A stretch of 58,184 bases of DNA from Carex sylvatica (Eukaryota > Streptophyta > Magnoliopsida > Poales > Cyperaceae), in the NCBI GenBank assembly GCA_964058845.1, contig CAXKVR010000186.1:1-58184 (forward strand). The letters are read 5' to 3'. Made by a program: the position numbers and the translations under genes. Under the pieces are notes generated by a model. That model was not told where the DNA came from, ran no database searches, and worked only from the letters and a program-made list of their open reading frames with translations. This document shows positions 1 to 11,000 of this stretch, piece by piece. The stretch's first letter is position 1. Each line of letters begins with the position of its first letter.

Positions 1-1319
1 TCTTCTCTTTGGTCTTGTAGAGGTTTAGATAATTAATATCTCTATTCGGCTTTTTGAATGATGATACGCACAAATATCCAAGGATGAGTGATGCGAATAT
101 GCGATCAAGTCAGGTAAATGATATCTCAAATGTTTATTTCAATTTGGTACGAATCTTAAAGTAGTAATTAAGAGTTAGAGAGCTTGATATAGCATGGAAG
201 ATTAAAAAAATTTAGCCCTCAAGGCACCTTCACAACTCTCATACAAAGAATAATATTTTTATCATTGATTTTACATACTACAAAAATAGTTCCTGTGTAC
301 ATCAATTTTTATATATTTATTCATCGGATATTTTTTTAAAAAATTGTTAATTAAAAACATAAAATTATAAATGCATTCATATTGCAGGTCTATTAAACTT
401 TGTCAATTTAAAGGACATTAAGTCTTCGATGAAATAATTTAAGAATTTTAATGAAGAATTTTAAACAACATCAATTATATGTGTAATTCTCGATGTAAAA
501 ATTATTTTGATTTTAAAAAAAATAACTTTACAAGTAGAGTACATATATTGGATGTTATTTGAAATTGAGTCGTAAGTGTAGTCATAATTCATTAAAAATA
601 TCAACAAACACACATAATATGCTGTAAATGCATTATAGAAGAATATATATATGTAATTCTCGATGTATATGTTTGATTTTTTTTTTTTTTTAAACAAAAA
701 AAAAAACTATACGAGCTTGGAGTATAGATATTGATATTATTTGACAATTTGATGATCTTAGAGTCATAATTTACTAAAAACATCAACAAACACACAATAA
801 GACTTATATACTCTTTCGAAGAATTATAGGTGTAATTTTTGATGTATCTCTATGATATTTGAGCAAATAAATTAACAAGACTGTAGATGACATATATTGA
901 ATGTTGTTTGACAATTCTGCCCCAAAAGAGACAACATTTGAATTGTGCAATGAAAGAGAGAAGGCATTTCACTTTCGAGGGAATAAGGTGTTTAACAATG
1001 TAAAGAGGAGAAGAGGAGAAGGGAAATAAGATTAAAAGCTCAACTGTTTTGTGTACTGGAGAGGGAAGCAATAAATACCTTTTTCCACCTCATTTCCATC
1101 AAAATACCCTTGTAAATGTGGAAAAAAGATGGTGAAAAAACAACTTTTAGGATGCAAAGTAGCAATTTTTAGTGGCAATTAAGAGTAATGCAAAACAAAT
1201 TGAGTGATGAAAAGTTACCATGTGCTAATTAAGGACCAAGAGAAAAAATGGTCGTGTCGAGTACTAAGAGCGAAATAAAAATCCATAAGAAGTCAGCTTT
1301 GAGCCCAAAGGTTTTTTCT
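1..1319. repeat. AT-rich flank with decayed ~175-bp tandem repeat
   Basis: No gene is recognisable. Between about 470 and 900 a degenerate tandem repeat is visible: the block GTGTAATTCTCGATGT recurs near 481, 651 and 830 (spacing about 170-180 bp), each time in the same order with TCAACAAACACACA (600, 781) and a GACATATATTGAATGTT-like block. The remainder is low-complexity AT-rich sequence. The small open frames here carry no conserved motif and lie across the repeat, so they are not called. Confidence 0.5.
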
Positions 1320-1327
1320 CTTGTAAT

Positions 1328-2082
1328 TAGGGGTGAGTAAATCGCTCATAACTCGTGAACCGCTCATAACTCGTTCATTAAAAACTCGTCTAAACTCGCT
1401 CATTTACTTAATAAACGAGCATGAGCATGACCCAACTCGCTCATAACTCACTCATTAAAAATTTGTCATATTTAATCCCTGCTATATTTAATCATGTGTA
1501 ATCCTGTGTAATATCAATTTTGCCTCATTAAATCCTATGTAATATTCATAATTTCATACATTAATTTTTTTTTGTAAATCGACAACATCAAAACCTCCGT
1601 CTAAAATCTAAAACCTAACCTAACCTCCGCCAACTGCTTGTTGCTTGTTTAAGATTAATTTTCATTATTATTTTCATAATATAAATTTGTAGGTATGTGA
1701 CAAGGAAATATCTGTGTATATGTCACAAGTAGGACCGTCAAAATCAATAAGACGATAGCTGTTGGATTTTTATTAGTTTCTGTTGTTAGTTTATGTTGTA
1801 TTATTTTGTTTTTGTAATATGTTGATTGTTATCTGTTGATGCTACTGTGAAATCTATTTTTGTTGAATTTTTATTATATTTTATTTAAATGAATTATGAC
1901 AATTTGTTAAATTTTGGTACTCATAAGTCATAACTCGTGAGCTGCTCATAACTCGCTCATTAAAAGCTCACTCATTTACAACTCACTCATTTAAACTCGC
2001 TTATTAACAACTCGCTCATTTACTTAATGAGCGAGCATGAGCATACCCTAACTCGCTCATGCTCGCTCATTAATCACCCCTA
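1328..2082. mobile_element. Non-autonomous hAT element, 755 bp, with 8-bp target duplication
   Basis: The ends read TAGGGGTGAGTAA on the left and, reverse-complemented, TAGGGGTGATTAATGAG on the right. The 8-bp CTTGTAAT occurs immediately outside both ends (1320-1327 and 2083-2090), as expected for hAT transposition. Both subterminal regions are packed with direct and inverted copies of CTCGCTCATTA / GCTCATAACTCG, typical hAT transposase-binding subterminal repeats. No transposase frame is present. A relative lies at 48221-48725 and a small one with the same tip at 7504-7660. Confidence 0.85.
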
Positions 2083-2340
2083 CTTGTAATCACTTTTACC
2101 TTTATATTAGTTATTAGAAAGCAAATAGTATAATTAGAAAATGCATCTGAGGATTCTAATAAAATGTACAAGGATGAACATCACATAGTGATGTTTTGAA
2201 GAAAAATGGAACCTTAAAAACCAAGAACTCACATTTATAGATAATATCAATATCAAGAAGACATTCTCATGTTTTGCAAAATGAACCATTTGTATTACAT
2301 CACTTACCCCAAAAAATTTCCTCAACAACCTGAGATCATC

Positions 2341-3507
2341 TTACTGATCAAATGCAGTAGATATCTTCTTTTGTATAAGCTCCACTCCTAAGCGTGGAGA
2401 TAATCTCGGAAGCACTTCCTGTAAGAACAATAATTAATTATAAACCCAAATGCATCACATTCAGCTAAAAAATACAAGTAATAATGTGCTATATGGTATG
2501 ATCCCCCAACTAATCAAATGTGCAGTCTGGAAAACAAAGCTAATACCCTGTGTTCTGCTATTTTACCAGTATGCATGGAGGCAGGCAGAGTAGCAGGCAA
2601 ACTTAATTATTTCTTCTCTCTTTATATATCTGTCATGAGTGTCATTGTGCACTAATTGCAGCTTCATTGAGCAGCAATTATTGTTACTTTTACACTCAAT
2701 TAGTCGGGCAAGGCTCGTTACATTGTATTTAGTACTTACAAGCTTGGTGCCATGCTATCCGATCCAGTGCCAATATACCAATATGTACCTCTTAACACGT
2801 AAGATAATCCTCAAACACAAGTACACAACCAAACTATTTGTAAAAGAACCATATAAAAAATACAGTTAAATAAGCTGACCTCAGTTCCATCAGGAAGAAC
2901 TTTCGCAAGCACAGGAATCTCATACTGGTACTTTTGCTCCCATTCCGCATTCATCGTTATGTCTCGTACCTGTTTCAGGCAGGAGCAGGTTAAGTGTTAG
3001 CGAATGACTCCCATTCATTTCATAATTGCTGCACTTGTATATGATTTTCTATATAGTCTAGGGTAAAATGCTATGGGTACCATAAAATTGACTCCGATGT
3101 ACAGCATGAAAATTTTATATGATTGACCCCTCAATATGTTTCTTCACCCAATAGCTTGAAAGTCTGACTCCACCCCTGGTTTTGAGGTATCAATAAATTA
3201 ATTCTAAACAAGAGAAACTTATCAGTAGCATTGCAGCCCTAAGCTATCAAACAAAAATGAAAAGCAAAACTCGTGCCTGGAGATCGACCGAGTGGAGAGA
3301 GTGTGGCCCGCCTAGTGAGAAAGCAACGCTGAGTTTCTCCTTGAGGCCATCGCAGAGGCAGCAACCAGGCTTCGAGTAAAGCACCAACTGCCTCCGGGCC
3401 TCTCCTCCGCCACCGGACATGGACGAGAAAATGCGCAGATGCTGCGGTCTGAGGCGAGCCGCGAGCGTGGCGCGTTGGAATGTGGGCGTTGCCATGGCCG
3501 TAACCAT
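2341..3507 (-). CDS. Glutaredoxin-like protein (DUF836 / thioredoxin fold)
   Basis: Three exons on the minus strand, 3507-3277, 2969-2880 and 2418-2341, give a 132-residue protein; all junctions are phase 0. Exon 1 has a basic, Ser/Arg/Ala-rich leader of about 35 residues (possible organelle targeting), then the strand LVLYSKPGCCLC with a CxxC redox motif (Cys49, Cys52). Exon 2 carries the thioredoxin-fold cis-proline in YEIPV (Pro96). Exon 3 ends in the LPRLSPRLGVEL block typical of plant members of this family. Family members are small thiol-disulfide proteins; the substrate is unknown. The first intron uses a GC donor (CAG/GCACGA at 3276-3275); no GT donor gives an intact frame. Start chosen at the first Met of the frame that runs into the CxxC; an alternative Met lies at codon 5. 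No extra catalytic domain is seen. Confidence 0.9.
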
Positions 3508-3600
3508 CCCAATTGGTTGTTGCTCGGAGAAAGGATTTGGATGGAGTTTGGGTTATAGAGTTTAGGCTGTAGCGGATCTCAAGACTTTGTCCCATAAAAT

Positions 3601-3779
3601 GAATTCGTATCCTCTGAGATATCTCAAACTTTGCGCGACTTTATGGAAAATCTCAACCGTTCAAATACTTTCTGCACGAATTTCGAAGCACAAATAATAC
3701 TGGCCCCTGCGCTACCCCCGAATAGGCACCGGACACGTCGGTCACGCAAAAGTTGAGATATCTCAGAGGATACGCACTC
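3601..3779. mobile_element. MITE, hAT-like, copy 1 of the GAGATATCTC family
   Basis: The element has terminal inverted repeats containing TATCCTCTGAGATATCTCA at one end and its complement at the other. CATAAAAT flanks it on both sides (3593-3600, 3780-3787), an 8-bp target duplication. The site occurs once, unfilled, near 4852 in the duplicated flank. Internally it carries CCGAATAGGCACCGGACACGT.. and TTCAACCGTTCAAATAC-like blocks shared with the copies at 3808-3985 and 50122-50300. Confidence 0.85.
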
Positions 3780-3807
3780 CATAAAATTGAATTGATCCTA
3801 TTTTGAA

Positions 3808-3985
3808 GGAGTGCGTATCCTCTGAGATATCTCAACTTTTGCGTGACCGACATGTCCGGTGCCTATTCGGGGTGATGTAGAGGTCAGTATTATGTGTATT
3901 TGAGATTCGTGCAGAATGTATTTAAACGGTTGGGATTTTTCATAAAGTCACGGAAAGTTTGAGATATCTCAGGGGATACGAATTC
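3808..3985. mobile_element. MITE, same family, copy 2 (inverted relative to copy 1)
   Basis: Same terminal and internal blocks as 3601-3779 but in opposite orientation, only 28 bp away. The flanks are ATTTTGAA (3800-3807) and ATTTTGAG (3986-3993), an 8-bp duplication with one change. The unfilled site ATTTTGAG is present in copy B of the local duplication near 4875. The head-to-head pair creates a large inverted repeat upstream of the glutaredoxin-like gene. Confidence 0.85.
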
Positions 3986-4555
3986 ATTTTGAGGCCTCTT
4001 ATCTATGGCCCACTTCCATTCCTGGTAATTGAGCCCGTTTGCCAAGCAGGGAAAGTGTCTCATGTGTATATAGTACCGAGTTATTGGAGAATTCATATCA
4101 TAACTAAAATTTTGAATTCAGATCAGGACCGTCCAATCTCCAACTGCATAAATACTAAGGTTGTGCTCCAGTCGGGTAGAAGTCTCTCATTAAAGAGAAG
4201 GGAGGGGAGACGCGCTCAGTCCGCTGCTGCCTGCCTCATTTATTCGCTTCAGAAATGAGGAGATCGGAGAGGAGAGGAGGGGAGACGGCACTGTGGCAGG
4301 GGGAAATCAAGCGTAGAAAGTTACGAAATTCGTACCCCCCGATTCAGGGTGTAGACGGAGTAACACGATCGCATTCCCCTTCCTTCGTCTCCTGTCCTCT
4401 TCCTCTACGTGACAGACTTCTGGAGCACAGCCTAAAGGGACCCAATGCATTCCATCTCGGACCGGATTGGCCCAGATTCGATCAGTCAGTCTGAATCCAA
4501 ATTCAAAATTTGAATTACCTTAAAGGATCTGTTTCTACAACTGTTTACAACTTAA

Positions 4556-4811
4556 GGTCATGTTTGATTGTGGAGTAACTTTAATTCGAAGTAAATTGCA
4601 TACTCCAAGTTAAGGTGGAGTAAGTTAATTATGTTTGGTAGAGTAAGCTAAACCACTTCTTTAAATAAAGTAAGTTACTCCAATTTAGTTCACCTCTTAC
4701 TCCATCTTACTCCTTCTATTTTACTTCTCGTTTAACTCTTTAAACATAGAGTAAGAGGTTTAGTCCACCTCTTACTCTATAACCAAACTTACTCTATAAC
4801 CAAACATGGCC
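4556..4811. mobile_element. Tourist-like (PIF/Harbinger) MITE
   Basis: The ends are GGTCATGTTTGATTGTGG on the left and the inverted GGCCATGTTTGGTTATAG on the right, each running into GAGTAA. The trinucleotide TAA flanks both ends (4553-4555, 4812-4814), the usual Harbinger/Tourist 3-bp duplication. Internal repeats of CTTACTCCA/TGGAGTAAG extend the hairpin. Related but more decayed copies are near 49664-49997 and 39948-40036. Confidence 0.8.
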
Positions 4812-4845
4812 TAACCTCGTAGGCATTTTCGTAACGAAGCACTAG

Positions 4846-5165
4846 GCTTTATCCCATAAAATTAGGTTGATCTCATTTTGAGGCCTCTCATCGTTCGCCT
4901 ACTTCCATTTCTGGTAATTGGACCTGTTTGCCAAGTAGGAAAAGTGTCAGATTAGTACCTGTGGTTATTGGGGAATTTATTTCACCTATGTTAACCCAAA
5001 TTTTGAATTTAGATCACGACCGTCCGATATGTTATAATACGAACGTTAAAAGAAACACCGTGCATTCCATCTCGTACCGGATTGGTCTGGATTCTGATTG
5101 GATGGTATGATTTCGATCACAAAATTTGAGTGGCTTCAGAGATCTGTTTCTCACATAATAAGATA
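4846..5165. repeat. Copy B of the local tandem duplication
   Basis: Collinear with 3583-4545 but without its two MITEs and without the GC-richer central block. It lies directly upstream of the aminoacylase pseudogene, so it may include the ancestral promoter flank of that gene. Confidence 0.65.
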
Positions 5166-5232
5166 GGATCCTAGGCATTTTCGTAACGAGTTTTGATTGT
5201 GGCCACTAAACGGAGCCCATACACACAGCGCC

Positions 5233-5894
5233 ATGTGATTGTTCTGTCACCTTACTCGCTCCTTCCTCTTCTCTCTACTCATCGTTTCTATCGCCACGTT
5301 GGCCTTGGCCTCGACCTCGGTCTTCTCCAAAGATGAAGAAACCCAAATCAGCCACTTCCAACAGTACCTCTGTACCGCACACATCCCGATCTCGAGTACA
5401 CCTCCGTCGCCTTCTTTCTCCTCTCCTTGGCCAATTCCATCGGCCTTCAAACCCTGACCCTTGAATTTGTACCTAACAAGCCCCTTCTTCTTTTAACCTG
5501 GCTAGGTTCTGATCCTTCCCTCCCCTCTATCCTCCTCAACTCCCATATCGACTCCATTCCTGTCGAGCCTAACAAGTGGGTCCACCCTCCTTTCTCTGCC
5601 ACGCGGGACCCCGCCACAGGGCATATTTATGCCCGTGGTGCACAGGATGACAAGTGCATCGCCATCCAGTACCTTGAGGCGATCAGAAGTCTCAAAAAAT
5701 CCGGCTTTACACCTCTGAGGTCAATCCATATATCTCTTGTACCTGACGAGGAGATCAGCGGAGCTGATGGGGCAATGAAATTCGTACAATCAGAGGAGTT
5801 TAGAAAACTGAATCTTGGGTTAGTACTCGATGAAGGTCAGGCTTCGCTTAGAAGAGAGATGGCAATTGGCCCTCGAGTCATGGGTCACGCATGT
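5233..5894 (+). pseudogene. Aminoacylase-1 (M20) pseudogene, 5' part only
   Basis: Very similar to exon 1 of the intact gene at 8035, including its leader (CGGAGCCCA and ACACACAGCGCC before the ATG). Lesions are visible directly. Codon 2 is TGA (5236-5238) where the intact copy has TCA. About 4 bp are missing near 5370, causing a frameshift between QQYL and the following region. A deletion near 5850 removes most of the segment after the DEGQASL motif, and homology stops at about 5894, so the later exons are absent. The middle still reads cleanly and keeps metal-site motifs (SHIDS, ARGAQDD, PDEE), so decay is recent. It retains what is probably the original aminoacylase 5' flank, which the intact copy has lost. 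Confidence 0.9.
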
Positions 5895-6145
5895 TAATCC
5901 GTGAGAAGAGAGAGAAAAAACTTATTAGCTCACCTTTTACTTCTATTTTACTTCTTATTTGGCAGCGTGTGGAATAAAAAGTTTTTATAAATATTTAAAG
6001 CTGTAAGACTTCGACACCATTTTATTTGAAAAAGTAAATAATATTATATAATGAGTTGGATCTATTGATAATGAATATTTAACTATATTTACAATTAATT
6101 TGTAAATAAAAATTTAGAAGTTTCAAAAATAAAAAATATTACAAA
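5895..6145. other. AT-rich spacer
   Basis: Low-complexity AT-rich DNA between the end of aminoacylase homology and the start of the segment shared with 40337-41920. No gene or clear repeat is seen. Confidence 0.5.
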
Positions 6146-7503
6146 TATGTTATAAGACTTATGGATTGATTATGTATCAAATTCCATACAATTTTATTGT
6201 GATTTGATATCAAATGTTCGTTAAATATAAAATGTTATAAATTTAATTTGAAGTCATTTGATGAACAATAGAACTTGCATCAAGTTCCATAATTTTTTTA
6301 TGTGGATTGCATAAATGCAGTATAGATCACATTTTAAATTTCTGATTTTAAAATTATAAATTATTTATTACCATTATCAAGATTATTAAATCAGTATATT
6401 ATCAATGAATCATCTCCTATTGTACAGCAACTCTATGGTCTAATATATAAATCTTCTTAGCTATCTGCAAGTTTGGTGAGATTAAATTTTAAGGTTTGTT
6501 ACAAAATAGTGTTTGGCAAATAAATTTTAAGAAAGTGAAGAATGATGGTTTAAAATAGAGGCAAGCTTAAAAATATCAACAAAAGACAACTTAAGAAAGT
6601 GATTTTGAGTTTTACAAAGAATGTTTAACAAGCTTAAGAGGTCTAAGGAGAGCGTATAGAACTCTTTCATTTTTTGCATAAATTCAAAAATCAACATCTA
6701 AAAATAGAATAAGATTAATATCAAATATATAGAGATGGACTCTGATGCATTGCAATTTATAGATCTTCTTGTGCAGGTTACAATATTGCTATTTTACTAT
6801 TTTCAAAAATCCTAAACAAATAGCAAAAGAAATTCAAAAAAATATGTACTTTGGTGTCTAAGTACATTTTAATATGAATATTAATCTTATTCTATTTTTT
6901 ATGACTTGTAATTTGCTATAAAATATAAAAACGGTTATACATTACAATATATCATAGCTCTCTATAAAATTTGGTTAAAATTGAGGACAATATTTCGCCT
7001 TTATATAATTTTTTTTTCAGTATACAGTAGATGGGTAGACCATGTCCTCAAAATATAAAAAAACTTTACCGAGGATAAAAGTAAGAAATAGATTTATGAG
7101 AACACAAAATATATTGTGCTCAGAAATTGAGAAAGTATCCTTTGCATGATTTTGCATCAAACATGAATTGTTGAATACCGATGAAGAATTATTTTTCTGA
7201 GTCTCCAGTCAACTCTCCACCACTAGATTAAGAAGGCCCACTGGCCCAGAGATATTGTTTGTACGCCGTTTTATTTTTGTCAGAACTAAGCCCATTCAAT
7301 AAAAGCCCCAAACAAGGTCTTCCCGACCCATTCTCTTCTGCCATTTTCCTTGTCACAACTAAGCCCATTTAAATCTATAAAGGCCCAAAACAAGGTCTCC
7401 CCGACCCATTCCATGCTCTTCCCGACCCATTCTCTCGCTCCGCATCCATCCCCCTTCTAAATCTCAATCTGAAGACTAAAACCCATCACCTCTTCTCCGC
7501 CGC

Positions 7504-7660
7504 TAGGGGGTGTAACCGGTCGGATACGAATCGGATACGGATAGTAAAATGCATTATCGTGTCCGCATCCGTTATAATTTTTCGGATACGGATACGGATT
7601 GGATAATCCGGATTCAAATTCGGACGAAATCGGATATTATCCGATCCGTTTACACCCCTA
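7504..7660. mobile_element. Small hAT MITE in the captured 5' leader
   Basis: Ends are TAGGGGGTGTAACCGG and, inverted, TAGGGGTGTAAACGGATCGG. Flanks are TCCGCCGC (7496-7503) and TCTGCCGC (7661-7668), an 8-bp duplication with one later change. The duplicate locus has the empty site, CTTCTCCGCCGCTGTTACC near 41553, which proves the insertion came after the duplication or was lost from the other copy. The interior is made of repeated CGGATACGGAT blocks. It adds an upstream ATG (see findings). Confidence 0.92.
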
Positions 7661-7683
7661 TCTGCCGCTGTTACCTCTGCTGA
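7549..7683 (+). other. Upstream ORF created by the MITE
   Basis: The ATG at 7549-7551 lies inside the MITE. The frame stays open for 44 codons, crosses the right MITE end and stops with TGA at 7681-7683, 14 bases before the captured ProX start codon at 7698. The empty-site copy at 41.5 kb lacks it. Whether it is in the transcript depends on where transcription starts, which the sequence does not show. Confidence 0.5.
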
Positions 7684-7697
7684 GACGCAGAAGAGAG

Positions 7698-8034
7698 ATG
7701 GCTTACACCAAGGATCAGCTGCTCGCTCGTCTCCAGGTTTCCTTTTCTCACCTTGTAGCAATTTTTGAGGAAATAGGCTACCCAATGAGCCACAATATTT
7801 ACTTCATGATTGATTTTCACTTGTTTTAAGTTGTTTTTGGGAACGACACGGTTCCAGATGTCAATTGAGGAATTTTTTTATAATTTCTAGTGCTTTTAGT
7901 ATTGGATTGAAAATTAGTCATAACAATTTTTTTCTGGCATTGAACTCAGCTGCTGTATCCAGTTTAGTTGATAAATTTTCTCTTTTGGGTATTTGTAGGA
8001 ACTTAAAATAGACGGAGCCCACACACACAGCGCC
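7698..8034 (+). other. Captured ProX exon 1 spliced in frame to aminoacylase
   Basis: Exon 7698-7736 encodes MAYTKDQLLARLQ, identical to the start of ProX at 41596. Its donor (CAG/GTTTCC) and the acceptor (TTTGTAG/GAAC, exon from 7999) are the same as in ProX. From 7999 the reading frame is ELKI, then DGAHTHSA, then the aminoacylase ATG at 8035, with no stop and in the same frame. The predicted chimeric protein has 467 residues. The splice sites and frame are read directly; expression of the chimera is inferred. Confidence 0.7.
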
Positions 8035-11000
8035 ATGTCACTGCTCTGTCACCTCACTCGCTCCTTCCTCTTCTCTCTACTCTTCGTTTCTATCGCCACG
8101 TCGGCCTCGGTCTTCTCCGAAGATGAAGAAACCCAAATCAGCCACTTCCAACAGTACCTCCGTATCCGCACAGCGCATCCCGATCCCGAGTACACCTCCG
8201 CCGCCTCCTTTCTCCTCTCCTTGGCCGATTCCATCGGCCTTCAAACCCTGACCCTTGAATTCGTACCTAACAAGCCCCTTCTTCTTTTAACCTGGCTGGG
8301 TTCTGATCCTTCCCTCCCCTCTATCCTCCTCAACTCCCATATTGACTCCGTTCCTGCCGAGTCTGACAAGTGGGTCCACCCTCCCTTCTCTGCCACGCGG
8401 GACCCCACCACCGGGCATATTTATGCCCGTGGTGCACAGGATGACAAGTGCATCGCCATCCAGTACCTTGAGGCGATCAGAAGTCTCAAAAAATCCGGCT
8501 TTACACCTCTGAGGTCAATCCATATATCTCTTGTACCTGATGAGGAGATCGGTGGAGCTGATGGGGCAATGAAATTCGTACAATCAGAGGAGTTTAGAAA
8601 ACTGAATCTTGGGTTAGTACTCGATGAAGGTCAGGCTTCGCTTAGTGATGAATTCAGGGTATTTTATGCAGATCGATTGCCTTGGAACTTGATTGTGAAG
8701 GCAACTGGGTCCCCGGGTCATGGGTCCCGCATGTATGACGGCACAGCAATGGAGGGACTTATGGATTGTGCTGAGGCCATTGCGAGGTTTAGAGATAGCC
8801 AGTTTGATATGGTAAAGGCTGGGATTAGACCTGCTTCAGAGGTTATTTCAGTGAACCCAGTGTATATGAAGGCCGGTACTCCTAGCCCCAGTGTGAGTAA
8901 TGTTGCTGGTTTTGCTCAATTGTTTGGTTTAGTAAAGGAGTGAGGCTATGGTCATATGCATATTACAGATAGACCCGTGATATGGATCCATATCTCTATT
9001 TTCAAAGTTCAAACAGTCGATCCGACCCATTAAACATGATCTGCATATAAAAATGTACTTGCACACTAAATTTTACATTTTTTAGAAATTTTTTAACATT
9101 TTTTAGATTTTTTTTACTATTTTTTTTTAAAATAGGTAGAAAATCACTGCTTTTGGATGGTCCAGAATTTTCAAATTAAGTGATTTTCTCCCAATCTAAA
9201 AAAGTAGTAAAAAGATTTTAAAAAATGTAAAATTTTGTCACCAGGTAAATTTTCATATGAAGGTTATGTTAAACAGTTCGGATCAACTGTTTGGACTTTA
9301 AAAACGGAGATATGAATCCATAGTGCAAGTCACTGTGTAATATGCATATTACCATAGCCTTCTTAGTAAAGTGTTCATTTATTTTATAATACATTGTTAA
9401 ATGAGCTAATACAAGTCCAGTGGACTCTGAGACATGATTTACCATATTCTCGCACTAGAGTAGTTATTTCACATTGACAGAAAGACAGAACATAGTTAAA
9501 TACAGGTGTGACACACTTATTTAAATTGATTGTAAAATTAAATGGATGCAGGGTTTTGTGATGAACATGCAACCCTCAGAAGCGGAGATGGGATTTAATA
9601 TACGGCTCCCACCAACAGTACATTTAGAGCAGTTGATGGAAAGGATAAACAAAGAATGGGTGCCCGCATATAAAAACATGAGTTACATGGTAAAACATCT
9701 TTATAATTCATTTCAATGTTAATTACATCAAGTTTTGTGCTGTTAGGACATCTATAATTTTTTCTTGTGCAGTTGATTAAGTCCGGACCAGTAAGAGATT
9801 GCAATGGAAAGGTTTTGTTAACACCAGCAAATGAATCGAACCCGTGGTGGCCTGTTTTCAAACAGGCTGTTATCTCCTCGGGAAATAAGCTCGCTAAGCC
9901 TGAAATCTTGTCGTCGACTACGGATGCACGTTTCATGCGGGCGTTGGGTATCCCCACCTTTGGATTCTCCCCCATGTCCAACACTCCGATCTTACTTCAT
10001 GACCATAATGAGGTTAGCTAAATTTTCATTTCTACACACTGTTTACTTGTTAGAGATGTAAAAAAGTCACGCCTTGACCAGACCCGTCACGGCACAGCAC
10101 GGCACGTGCCGTGACCAGCATGTCCCATGCTGTGACCATTCGTGTGATGTGACCATCCTTCGGGAAATTGGCACGGTACGGTACGGCACGCGAACTGATC
10201 TGATCATGGCCCGGCACGTGGTCACACGAGTCAAGCGTGATCAGAATCTCAGATCTTTTAATGGTGAATTTCAAATAAACAAACTTAAATTACTAAAAAA
10301 ATAAGTTAAACATGACCAAAGGTAAAAAACATGTGTGGTCACGACGTGCCTTGGTCATGGTGTGACTAATGTGTCGTGACCCGTCCATCACAATTTGGTC
10401 ACAGAACGGCACGGCATGTGACCCAAGTCACGGGCTCGCGGCACGCCATGGCACGTATTTACATCCCTACTTGTAGGATATCTGGCAGTCTGGTTTGATG
10501 TTGAAATAAAAGTTCATGTCACATTTGCCCTTCCAAAAACTTAAATTATGTATCCTTCTGGTGCTGCAAGTGTCATGTTTATCTTCCTATGCTCAAAAGC
10601 TTTCAAATCTATCGCACGTGAACTTAGAAATGGGAATTACCGTGCTACTAAAGCTGTATACTTTCCTATCAAATTAAATGAAGGTCCTTTTTATTCGATA
10701 AATATCATGTCGACCTAATATCCATACTGTGGCATTAGTCCAACTTCCAAGCCAAGTTTGTCTTACAGATTAAACATATATTATTGTGAATAATTATTTT
10801 TAAAGATTGATTATAGAAGCTTGCAAGTGGAGTTATTTTAACTTCTTTTAAAAATAAAGCAATCTTAGGTTGGAAATGGATTTGTAACATTCATTCTTGT
10901 TTGCGCACTCATGTTCAATTAATCCAAGATCTGGGCTTCTTGTCTAAGTAATTTTTCCAATAATTCGATAATAAAAACATCTTGACCTTCTTGATTGAAC

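Larger units (their letters stand above)
3583..4545. repeat. Copy A of a local tandem duplication (interrupted by MITEs)
   Basis: Flanking DNA around CCCATAAAAT, ATTTTGAGGCCTCT, TTCCTGGTAATTG, GTTTGCCAAG and CATTCCATCTCG recurs in the same order at 4846-5165. Copy A is longer because two MITEs (3601-3779, 3808-3985) and a GC-richer ~300 bp block (about 4145-4440) interrupt it. The GC-richer block contains an open frame at 4255-4494, but it has no recognisable domain and is not called as a gene. Copy B serves as a natural empty site for both MITEs. Confidence 0.7.
6146..8010 (+). repeat. Duplicated ProX 5' region (promoter, exon 1, intron 1, start of exon 2)
   Basis: Collinear with 40337-41920 over its whole length, from the TTAGACTTATGGATTGATTA region through the CCCGACCCATTC leader repeats to ATTTGTAGGAACTTAAAATA. 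The left copy additionally holds a 157-bp MITE (7504-7660). Homology stops 12 bases into ProX exon 2 and is followed at once by the aminoacylase leader. This is therefore a truncated gene fragment, fused to another gene, not a second ProX gene. An eroded palindromic element lies inside both copies (about 6730-6985 and 40858-41095). Confidence 0.9.

Noticed and set aside
3239..3595. Longer 118-residue minus frame overlapping glutaredoxin exon 1
   Set aside because: It is another reading frame of the same exon; the CxxC frame and downstream exons decide for 3507.
4255..4494. Plus-strand frame in a GC-richer block
   Set aside because: No domain recognised; it lies in repeat-rich duplicated flank and is absent from the other copy of the duplication.
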